A stretch of DNA of 64,000 nt, taken from contig NC_134958.1 of the NCBI RefSeq assembly GCF_965638725.1, positions 22,413,964 to 22,477,963 of the forward strand. Direction: 5' to 3'. This DNA comes from Aptenodytes patagonicus. Taxonomy: Eukaryota > Chordata > Aves > Sphenisciformes > Spheniscidae. The notes beneath the pieces are model-generated. The model saw nothing but the letters and a program-made list of their open reading frames with translations. It was not told the DNA's origin and searched no databases. Within the stretch, counting starts at the first letter, position 1, and the number at the start of each line of letters is the position of its first letter. The position numbers and the translations under genes are program-made. Positions 15,201 through 27,200 of the stretch are shown piece after piece.

Positions 15201-18200
15201 CGCTGGTCAGGAGAGAGTTGGAGTAGCGGGACTGTTTCATCCCCTGGAAGGATCAGCAGTGTTCGTGCAAGACAATTCCTCTTGAGAAAAGGTTTGACGG
15301 GGAAGAGATCTAACTGCGTGCTATGGTGTCTTAGGAAAGGCTCCCTTTCAAGGGAAGCTGTTTTGTTCACTTTAAGTACTGCCTTTGTGAAGACCTCATA
15401 AAACGTCTCCAATTGTACAGCTCTACTAATTTTGTTCAAGGTTTCTGCGTGACCTTGGTTTTCCCAGATGGCTTGACCATTCTGTTTTTTTATGTGTATA
15501 TACATAGAAGGGGCTTTGTAAGTCTGACCGTGTGGTTTTAATGTTTTCCTGCTGTTGTATGCTCTGCCTGCACATTTTAGATGTGGAAATACAACAAATC
15601 CAGGGTATTGACAAAAGCATTTACTGATGGATTCGTTTATCTATAGGCCAAGTGGTGTTTATGAAATGTTTGTCTGGGGAATACGCTTCATTCTTCTACT
15701 GATTCAATTTTGCAGGTTTCTTCTTTTGATCCTCTGGAGATATTTCTGAATCTGAATTAAGCAATGTAGTTCTCTAAATGAGACGTCAATAGACATGAAT
15801 TCTCAGCATCCTATGCTCATGCTACCTGCTTAATGCTGAGCCGCAGCAAATGCTTCCCTAAATAGCAGATGACGTTCTGCAGTGGCAAATTCTCACTCGA
15901 GGCACTGCAGAGGTCTCTTCTGGATGGTCCAAACCAACCAGGCAAAGTCCTCTTCCCTGTTAGACCCTTGGATTTGTACACAGCTGAATCTCTGCCTCCA
16001 GTACCTCCTTCAAAGAACCTCTGTGGTCAGCTGTTCCGACTTAGACTGAGGAAGAATGGTGATTAGTGTCTTGTGCAGATGGTAAGCAGTGGGGATCAGT
16101 GAAATATTTTAGGTTTTTACCTTTATATTGTTAGAAAGAATGGAAAGAATGGCTTTTCCTTAAGTTGTAGGGGGAGCTGGCATTCTGGTTTACATTCCTC
16201 TGTATTCTTTAAGTGGTTTGAGCCTTTCGGAACAGGGAACGGAGAATGCACTACTCCATCTACTTAAACACTTCTAAGAGATGCTAGGATAAAAACAGGT
16301 GCAAAGCGAGGTGCTCGGGATCTCCGAACAACTTGAATCCAGCTCCTCTGGGGATGCATAGTCCTGTACCTGAGGTAGGCTTCTCTGTAGCATCCAGAAA
16401 ACTCTTGCAGGCAGTGTCTTGCCCATCAACCTTAGGTGCCGGGTGACTGAAAGTCTCCACCAGATTCATAAGTTGATATTTTGGGGGATTGTACCTGGGC
16501 CAATTTGCAAAATTTGCAAAGTGCAATAACTTAGAAGCAGTTATCAGCCGGTCCTTCCCACAAAAACCAAACTTTCTCCCCCTTCTGTTTTTCATACATC
16601 AAAACATTCACTGCAGACATCGAGACATGAGAATTTTTTCTCTAATTTGGAAAAAGCCTGGAAGTTTCCCTTTGGAAAGACCTAAAAAAAAAAAATCTTT
16701 CCTGGGAAAGTACTCAGTACAGTTCAAATAATTAATATCCCTTGGCTTTAAGCAGCTGAAAAATGGTATTTTAGAGTGAGTATTGCTTTAGCTCCAAAGG
16801 AAAATCACATTGGAAGCTGCAGTTGTAATCAATGGGAAAATAGTATTGGGAGTTTACTTGGTTCTGGCTTACAGGAGATTTGTTTTAAATTTAGCCAGCG
16901 TGAAGAGCGTTTGAGCAGCTTAAATGTTTTGTTACGAACTGAGTTAGCACTGGACAGGGTACAAAAGAAATTAATTTGAAGTGATTGGCTGTTGTTGCTT
17001 TGCATGAACCTTTCTGTAGCTCATTCATCGGATTTCCATCACCAGTCTGCTCTAGCGATTGCCAGCTGAGGATCTCTGAATCCCAGGTGCTCCTTCCTGG
17101 GTATACAGAATTGAGTGATGGAGTCAAAGGGGTTTCTTCCTCGCTTCCCCTGAAGATTGAGATGTTAAATTGTCAGGTGTTTCTCCAGCATCTCAAAGGC
17201 TGGATGTTTGTGTCTCGAATCCTGGTCTTCTCGAGCTCTTCCTTATATTGGTACTTCCTCTTTGTGATGGGTGTTCTTGGCCTTCCCCCCCCCCTAAATT
17301 TTAACAGCATGTTTTTCAAATGATTAATGAACTGCTGCACTCGAGCAGCGGAGGTGGCTCAGCACCGAAGAGATGATGCTGTAGATATCCGGGTGGATGG
17401 AAGAAGGTGGAACTGTTCGGCATGAAGATGCTCCAGTTCTTGACTTCGTGCAGCCTGTCCGACCAACCTTTATTTTTCCCAGCTGCCCCCATTTCTCTGC
17501 ATTGCCTTCTGTATTTGTGCCCCTCTCTGCCTAGAGAAGAAGTTTGCCCATTCGGTTCAAAGGTCGTATGTATGGAAACCCACCACCAGTTGCATGGCGG
17601 TTCAACATCTGGCGAAGAAATTTGTAATGGCAAATATATTGGACCCAGCTGCGTCAGTAGCAGCCAAACAGTTGGACTGTAGTTGAGCTGGGTACAAGAG
17701 AGCAAATCTCCATGGGATCTCCGTTTCGGGGATGGAGGAGCACCCTGTGCGGGCAAGGTTAATGTGGCTGGAGCCTTGGCTAATAGAAGCGGGGCGCTGG
17801 ATGCCAGTTAGGCTGCCTCCGGTTCAGCAGCCGAAATCTGATAAGGGGCTGCTGTCAGCCTCGCTTATTGGGGAGGGAAGCAGAAACTGATGGTGTTTCG
17901 AGGGAGGGGTGCAGATAAGAAGTGGGCCTCCTGTCAAATAGAGCATGATTAATTACCCTCTGTCCTGGCTCTTGCTTTGATAGGAGTGTCTAATGGTCTG
18001 CAGGCTCGTGGATCAGGTGGTGACATTCCCGTTGGGAGGTGCGAATGCCCGCTGTGGAAATGCCATGCGTAGGGAGAGATTAGATCAGCTGTCGTGGCAA
18101 GGGCAGGGAGGAAGAGGGGAGACGTCGTTTCCCTTCTGTACGCCTTCGCTTTTTATTTTAACGCTGAGTGCTTGGGACAGACTCGAACCAAATCAACAAA

Positions 18201-21200
18201 TACAACCTTCATGCCAAGAGCTGGGGCAGCTTCATGTGAAGCCAGCCGGGGTTTGTCCTGGGAGAGGGGAATTCAAGCAAGCCCTGAAATGAGACGGTGC
18301 AGGGCTCAAGTTGATTTGCTCCTTTCCTACACTGCTGGTCTGCTGTTGAACTGATTTTTACCTCTGTTTAGCCTGGGAGAGCGGGGATCATTCATACCAA
18401 GTAATTTCCCCGTCTCCCTTCAAAGAAACATGAAGATCTCTTCAAGACTTAGTTCAAAATTATTTTAAATCACTGTGGACTTCCCCAGGCTCCTGGGAAA
18501 AGCCTCTTCCTTTTGGCCGTCTGATATTGTTTCTCTTCCGAACGTATTTAGAGTGGAAGCTGGAAAGAGCAGCTCTTTCCTTACCTGTGCAGGTTGTGGC
18601 TTAAAAATGCCCCCTCTGTGCCTATTTTTCGCTCCAGAGCGTGCTTTATTGCACTTTGAATGTTGCTCTGCAGAATAAATATTTGGGATTCTCACCCCCT
18701 TTGTTCCTTACTTAAAAAATGGGCACTTGTGAAAGTAAATTGGATAGGGGAAAAAATGGGAGGTGATTGAAAAAGTAGTGCTCCAGGCTGGGTATAATTA
18801 ACTGCTCTTTGTCTCTTGCACGCAGGACAAGTCATGGCTTAGACTGCTTGATGGTGGGGAACTCCCGTGCAGCTCAGCGTGAGGAGAGGAGAGAGTGGCT
18901 CTTGGCAGGGGATCCCTGTCGTGGAGGACTCGCAAAGCCAAGCGAATCCCTGCAAAATGAGAGGGGACTTACTTTCTATGATTCGGTTAAGAACAGTCTT
19001 AGGGGCAGTTTTCTTTGCTTAACATCAGTCTGCGCCTTCAGAATTAGGTGTAAATCTGAAGTCTGGCTAAGGCAGGATGAAGAGCAGGAAAAAGCCCACC
19101 TTGGGCAGCATGCTTGGGTGGGTGAAGATGAAGATGATGATGACGGTCCAAAGCTTAGGTCCCTTTCGACAAGCAGGAAGGCTGAGCCTCAGCACTGAGC
19201 GAGTGCCGATGGCTCAGCCAGCACCCCCAGATGCTGGTTCATTGCCAATAGATGTAAAAACAGTCATTCAAAGATTATCCGGGGTTTACAGCTTCCTCAG
19301 ACCCTTCTTAAAGAGCTCTTGAAGGACGAAAATCAAACAGTTGCTCCTTCTGCCTCTCCAGCGTAGGGGACATAGGGGACATTCAAGCCTATCCTTATAA
19401 GCCCTTTAGGCTTCTGTTACGTCTGCCTGAAACAGAAGAGGCTTTTGAACGGGGTGAAGCAGCTTGGCAAAGGGGGCTGCTTATTCCCCTTGAAGGACAG
19501 AGACGTTTATAGCTACAGTGAGGCTTCCTCCAGGGAAACTCTTTATTCCAGAAATCTGAATTACAGTTAATCTTAGTTACAGCTGTCTTTCCCTTCAAAA
19601 AACCAGGAGCCCGTGGCTATGGGATGATTCCTCCTTCTCCTTCCAGTGTCGTTCTTGGGCTTTTTGTCCTCTTCACAGGCCTTCTAGTTAGCAAAGGGGG
19701 AAGTAGGTTGTCTGGAGTCTTACAGCCTCTTACCCTTAGGCTATACTCCCACCCTTGGGTCTTCGGTAGCAGGAGTTTGCCTGCCCTAGAGTTTGTCTTC
19801 CTGAGGTCTCCCATGCTCGTCAGCTACACAACATCCCTTTTCCAGTGGAAACAGACTCCTCGTCGTCTCCCCCCCTTTGGCTGATGCCTTGCAGGAATGC
19901 CCCGTACTTGTGTAGCTAGGGTTATGCTAAAAGGAAAAAAAAAAAAGTAATGTACCAAGAGAACTAGGAGAGGAGCGAGTCATCTTCCTTGCCCTCTTCT
20001 TGAGTCGGGCAAGGCTTCTGCCTCTTCGCAAGCACAGTGCATACAGCATTTCTGAGAGCCGGCAGAATAGAGAGGCTCGAAAGTACAGTAAAATGAGTTT
20101 GCCATCAAAAGGCAACAAGTCTTATGCTGTGCCCCCGGCTGCTGACCTTTCCCTCTGGAATTCTCCCCTCTGACCTCCGGATCATTAATCCTGATGCTGC
20201 CAGATGACAGTAATCCATCATGGCCCCTGACAAGGCTTGCAGCCGCCTGTGAAAGGATCCGCTCGGCTTCAGCATCCAATCGTCCCATGATACTCGTTTT
20301 TCAGCCTTTCCTGTTCGAGCGCTGGGGGTTTCCAATAAAGACTTTATCGCTTTGCCTTTCCTCGGAGCGGGGCTGGGGGAGGAGAGGGCTGCGAGAGCTT
20401 CTCAGCTCTTTCGCAGTCGGATCCTATGAAACTGGCAGAGCCCTAGCTCGCTCGGTGAAGAGTACAGTTAATTTCCCAGGTCCAAAACCCAAATCACTCT
20501 TTGCTAGCTCTGGGAGATACTACTTCGAGCGGTACTGTGAGAAGGCGTGGGAGGGAAATGATCGCATCTCCGTGCTTAAGTGGTAGAAGGATGGAAGTAG
20601 TTTTGTCCCTGCTGTAGAATTTCTCAGCCTGCATAAAGAAACTTCACGGGGCGAAAAAAACAGCTAGAGGTTTTAGCTTAGTTTACAAAGCTACTAATTA
20701 AATTTCAGGGCACTTTGGTCGGTGGATCTTGTTTAAAAGCAAACTTCAGGAAGGGAGGGTGTCAAAGGGGTAGTAACATGAGGTGGGGAGGTCAGATCCG
20801 ATTGCTGTTTCTTCTCCAGCTATGAGCCAGCTCTCTGGAAATATATTTAAGCCTTTATTTCCTACTGATGTAGATAATGTTTGTCCCTTTCACAGAAGCA
20901 TTTGGATAAATATACTTGTGTACCTTTTCAAATGCTGAGATGGGAGAATCTAGAGAAGAACAAAACTGCGTTTAGGATAAATGCAGTATATTAAACAGTA
21001 GATATTTCCTTATACTTCTGTATTAGCGGTTTGTTTGCCTGAGGAGCCTTACCCATGACCCTTCCCTTTCACTCCCCATCTGGTCACTGTCCAAGGAGAG
21101 CTGGATGAAAGTCCCTTCTGGACAAGTTAATGCCATTTCCTAAATTGGATTGGGGAAAAGTGGGTGGCTTTGAGCGGCGCGGGGTTGCTGGATGAGCGGG

Positions 21201-24200
21201 TCTTGATCCTGCCCCGGTGGAGCGAAAGCTTTGCTGGCAGCGCGGTGCCACTTAGGACACCCCAGCTGGGGCAGAAATGCTGAACTGTTAATGAAGGGGC
21301 ATTTTGGGGTGGGAAAAAACCAGCCCTGGCTCTTCCTGGAGTCCTCGGAGATAAATATTTCCCTGCTTTTCATTTGGAGCGGGCTGGGTGTGACTGTGGT
21401 TACTGTGGCTCAGCTGATGAATGATAACTTAAGGCTGGTAACATGATCACTCCCAGCCCTCCGTGTGTCTGAAATGATGCTGCTAGTGTGCTCTTAATCT
21501 TTGCAATAACACACCGAGACAAAATGGTGGCTGAGGAAAAAACGAAGCAGGCTGAGGACTGCGTTTACACAGGCTGGCCTTTTGGGAGGGACCAGCTCCT
21601 GGCTTGGGGCGGCTGGCTGGGATGGACGGATGGAGCCGCAGTGCGTCTGAACAGTTTGGAAACGTCTGTCTCTCTCTGCTCCCTGAAGGAACTGTCATCT
21701 CTGAAATGCAGGAAGAGGATCTGATGCAGTTTGTGAAATTACTGCTTTGTGGACTTTTCTGTCGTGGACAGGGAAGGGGTTGTTTAGACAAGGCAAGGAA
21801 AAGAGGATATGGTAGATATAAAATGACGGAGCACGTAGACCAAGCCTGATCAGGTTGCTCTTTATGTTTTCTTACATTTTCAGAGTTAGTAACTTGGTGA
21901 AATTGAAGGCAGCCCTTTTAAAGCTGAAAAAGTTTACTTTTTCTATCCAACATCTCATTAACCTGTGGGAATTGGTACCGTGAGCTAATGCATAACAGGC
22001 TTCAAAAAGAAAAGAGAGGGAGGGGGAAAAAAAAAATTACACTTACATGTATAATGAGGACATCTGCAGAGCTGAGCTGAACTCCTTTTCACTAAACAGA
22101 ATAAAACCCATTTATAAGGGCCATAAACTGCTCTGCTTCGGGGCATTAACCGAATCGCTGGCTGATGAGCAGTGGCAGAAGTCTCCCCTGTGGGTTGGGT
22201 ATTCCATAATTGTCCATTACGGCGCTTCGCAGGCTTTCCTGTAAAGGCTGGTGCTGACCATTGTGGTAGACAGGATACTGACCTCAGATGGACGGCTCTT
22301 TGATCCAGGACAGTATTTCCTATGCGAAATAAAAGCTTTGCTACGTCAGCGTTTTTCCCCCCTCTTCCTCTCCTTGCCTAAATCTCATTAGTTTGACCTT
22401 TTCAAACCCTGCGTGCTTTATCACTTTAAGGTGCTGCTAAAAGGGCACTATCAGGTTAAAAATCAGATTTTTCTTACCTCTGTTAACCCACAAGATGACA
22501 AAACTGAACAGGAAGGATAGAGCTGCTTCCCTGCCTGCCCCGTCTATCCTCGCAAGGGTGGAGCAGGACCTTGTTTTGGGCTCCAAGAGGTGCTTGGATG
22601 CCTGGTGCTTCTCCCAGCAGCCGCGAGGGTGCCTGGCTTTGCGGTGTCTGCAGTCGGGCACGCTGATGCCGCGTCGCACCGCTCGTTTGTTCGCCTCCAC
22701 CATCAACGCGATTTTCTCTGGCTTTCTCGCAGCGAGTTACCGCTCCAGCAGCTGGGTTGCAGTTGCTACCAAGGTACACGCGTGGCCTCGTCGGTGTGTC
22801 ATTTGGGAGCGTGTTCAGGGGAAAGGAGTGGGAGGGTGAAAATGCTTTGTGAGAGCAGGAGCTGTGGCAAAACGTTACGCACGTGCTTGTGAGGGAGGAC
22901 AGAGGTAAATGTACGTGGGGGAGGGAGATGCTCTCAAGTGTCACGTACCCTTTTCTGTCGCGGTTCCCAAGCGATACAGGATAGCAAATCCTGGGGAGTG
23001 AGGGAGCCGAATCCCGATGTACGAGTAGCTCGAGTTGCCTGGCTGCTCAGCCCCTTCCTGAGCACAAGCGATGCAGATTTTTATCTGCGATTGCCCTGGG
23101 AGCTCATAAAAAAAATGATTCCTCTGTGCTGCTCCCTCACCCCTAGGATTGAATAGTCCCTACTTCCCCTCTTTCTATTTTAGAAGTTGCTCTTAGCTGC
23201 AGGTTATTATTTGTCTGATAATTGCTTTTGCCCACAGGAAAGGATTTTTCATGAAAAGGACGTGCCATGTAGCTACACTTCTCTGGCTCGTTTACTCACC
23301 TATCGAGAGGCCTCAAGTCAGGCTACAAATAGAGTTGCCTGAATTTCCTATTAGAAGGAAGATCGATAGCCCCAACCCGCCGGTTTTCTTGGCCTCATTT
23401 TCTCTCTGACTCCATGTTTCCTTCCCCGCTGTTTCCCTGCAGGAACTCCCATCAATCGGATCCCCATCATGGCAAAGCAGATCCTGGATCTCTACATGCT
23501 CTACAAGCTGGTGACCGAGAAAGGAGGGCTGGTGGAAATCATCAACAAGAAGATCTGGCGAGAGATCACCAAAGGCCTTAATCTGCCCACCTCCATCACC
23601 AGTGCCGCATTCACGCTTCGAACCCAGTGAGTCCGGGAGGTCTAACAGCGTGGGTGTGAACGCAGAGTGGGGATCGGGGAGTGCAAAGCAGGGACTGGGG
23701 TGAAAAAAAACTAAGAGACTTCTACTCTGTGGCCAGGGAGGAGCTGATAAATTGCTTTATTTATCCCTCTCGCCCAAGACGTGCAGTTTTTCCTTTCTGT
23801 TCTTTCTGCTCTCGTTTTTCTTAGCAGCGATTCTTCCTGAACTCGTTCCCCTTCCACCCCTACGATCCCAGCGCTAATACGCCATCGCCTTGTTCGCTGG
23901 GCTCTGCGCCTCCCTCCGTCCTCTGCCTTTCTCGCCTCTTCAGAGCTTAAACTCCTCGGGGCAAGGAGGGTCTTGCTCTGTCTCTGAAGAGCGCTTGGCA
24001 CAGCGAGGAGGGAGGGAGGCCTCCTGATTTGTGGGCATCGAGTATGAACTTGATCATTTAATGTCTGTTATGGCTACTAAGTTGTGGAAACTTGCATTCA
24101 GCACCTACTTACTGTGAGGATGGCCTTTCTGACCTGCAGTACCTCACGTGGGTTAGGCAAGCAAAAAAAAAAAAGGGAAGCAAAAGTAGAATAAGCGGAG

Positions 24201-27200
24201 GAAAAAGAATAGTGAAAGTAAACCTACTGTAAAATTTAAGCAACGGGGCGAAGCTGTGCTTTAGTGAGTGGAGCATGGAAGGCTGGGCTCTGGGAATCCG
24301 CACCCAGCTCTTAGGCAGACTCGGTTTTCCTGGAAGTTATTGGAGCCCCTGAGTCCCAGCGAGGGGAGCTCCTTGCCAGTTCTACAGCCTTTGGTACAAA
24401 GAGTCTCCTGCAAACGTGTGTACCAGTATTCGGCAAAAGCGGTATGGTTTGGTGCTGCCCGGTACAATTGACTTGGACAAGGGTAATTCCTCAAACTTCC
24501 TTCCTTGCATTAAGTGTTACAGTCCAAGATCTTAATTCTTATCGTTTTAGACGGTGTCTCGGTTGTAAAGGAATTCTGGATGATTCTTTGCTGCCCTTGT
24601 GGGTGTAGTAGTATGTAACTATGTGCTTCCCTGTAAACACTGAGTAAACTCAACGTTTCTTTGAGAGCTGTGCCTCACGCCCAAACTGCTCAATGCTTAT
24701 CAAACCAAGCGCGGCGGTGGTCACGATACGCAAAGACTCCGGGTCTGCAGAGGACCTCAGTCTGAAAGTCTTCCCGAATGCAATGCTTGTTGCTGTAGCC
24801 TAGAATTTCACGTTCTATTGAGAAACCTACTTGAGTTTCCCTGTGCTCGCCTCCCTCCCAGGTATATGAAGTACCTATATGCCTACGAATGCGAGAAGAA
24901 ATCCCTCAGTTCTCCTGCTGAGCTCCAGGCTGCAATCGATGGCAACAGGCGGGAAGGCAGGCGGCCCAGCTACAGCTCCTCTTTGTTCAGCTACTCGCCC
25001 ACCACCACGGGGCCTCCTTCCCTCCTGTCTCCCCCAAAGATCCGCTTCCCCATCATCGGTGTCGCGCCAGGCAGTGGGACCAGCAATCCTCGGGTGTCTC
25101 CAGCAGCAGCTGTCAGAAAAGGTCAGCTACTTTTTACTCGCGGCAAAGAGGGTGGCCGGGTTAAGAGGCGCAGGCACTGAAACACAGTTATTTTCCATTT
25201 TGTCCGCCCAGACTGCTTTGGACTCGAGAGCAGTGGGACTCGGGTGGCTCGGGGTTTGCAGAACGTTCTGCCTGCGGTTTAAACCTTTGCGTGCTCGCTT
25301 TAGGAAGGGCCGTGGGAGGGACTAAGTGACTCTTTCCTTTTCTAGGTGACGGCGTGCCCTTGACTGTGTCTATGCCAAATCGTATTGCCGTGCCAGTGAC
25401 CTTGGCTAGCCAGCAGGCAACTGTGGCAGCAAGAACAGCCACCCTAGAGCAGCTGAGGGAGAGACTGGAGTCGGGAGAGCCTCCGGAGAAGAAGGTCTCA
25501 CGGATGACAGAGGAGGAGCAGCGGCTCGTCCAGCAGGCTCTTCAGCGCAACCTGTTCAGCATGGCGCGGCAGATCCCCATGAAGATCAAAATCAATGGCA
25601 AGGGTAAGCAGCACCTCTAGATACACAAAAGGCCTGTGCAGACTGCAGCAGGGAGGGAACTGCTCCCAGTTTAGGATGTCAAACACCTCTTTACACACAG
25701 GCTTGATTTTTCTCTCTGGGTACCAGGCAGAGGTCACTGTCAAGAAGCTGTTAAAATGGAGCTCAGTAACTGCAAAGCTAAACTGTAGCAATATTTTATT
25801 AGGTTTCACTTACTGCTGCTGGTTTTATTCTGTTCTTGTCGCTGCATAATCCGGCATCATCCGAATCCAGCCTGGATTCGGAAGCACCCTAGCTGTGTTC
25901 AGAAAGCTCTGCGTCTAAGCTGACAAAACCCCCTTGACCCATACAACAGGACCCTTACTCTGAGCTTATGACCTCCTGTGTTGATCACGGCGAGATTGCT
26001 TCAGGACTCAAGCTGTTGTGTCTCCCCGGACCTTGCGCTGTGGGGAATTGCCGGTTTCAGGTGATGCTAGCTCAGTTGTCCTTGCGGCAGCGCTCTGTTG
26101 CGTGCTGTAAGCATGCTCCTTCCTTCACGGGAAGCACGTGGGTTGGCTGCAATTGCTTTGGGCCACGTACCTGACCCCCTCGTGTTTAATACCTGGCGCG
26201 TACTTCAGATCCGAGAGCAGGGTTTAGCCTGGCCAAAGGCAGTCCTGTGATTCTGCAGTCAATAAGACGACTTTTGGAGGGGAAAGCCCCCCGTGTGCCA
26301 GACGCTCGGCTTTCCCCGGCCCTGCTCTCACCTGAGCCTCATGCCAGCATTGTGCTGCAGGGAATGATTTTTTTTTCCTGTCCTTTCCCGGTCAGGAACC
26401 CTTTTAATTGATCGTGGAGGTAACAGCTTCTTCCGTACGGGCAGCAGGCTGCAGGAGACGCGGGAGAGAGATGCCCAGCTTTTAGGGCATCTAAATCTAA
26501 ATTTTAGGGCACAATCCTTTGTCAGGTGTGATGAGGAGGCCACAAAGACCTGTGTATCTGCAGGGGGGCCCTGCCCGTCCCAGGGCTTTTAGCAAGTCAG
26601 GTGACTCCTACCAACATCTGCTGCAACCCTACGCACAGCCTCCAGGCAAAGAACTCCTGGCAAGGCTGGGTTAGGAGGTCACGTATAAGCAGCATTCACA
26701 GCCTGGGAAATGCACTCCTGAAATGCTTTGTAAAAGGGGAGTCACCCTGCAAAGGTCACGTTGTCAGAATCAATACTGTTATATAGTGGCTTCAAAAGCT
26801 GATTAAGTGCCGTGGCTCCCTTACCTGTCCTGGGGGCTGCACTTCGCTGGACAGCAGAGCCTCAGAAAATTTCAGTCCCGACAGCTGCTTCCTCCAAACC
26901 TTTTGATCCGTTAAAATTAAAAGTCTCAGACCCCCTATTAATTGTACATTGGGATGTAGGCACAAGGCCAGGCAAGTTTGGCACGGCTTAGAAGAAAGGG
27001 AAGAGTTGTTCTTGAGGCCTTTGCTAGCGATGCTGGTAAATGCTTTATTGAGACGCTTTGCCAGACGTATGTATGGCCAAGGGTCGAAGCGGGTTCCCCT
27101 TCGAAGCAGTAGCAGCTGGCTGCGGAGTTAAATGGGGTTGGGACTTCACATCACAGTTCCTGACAGCTATGCATCCACCTAAATGTCACGGTTACGTAAA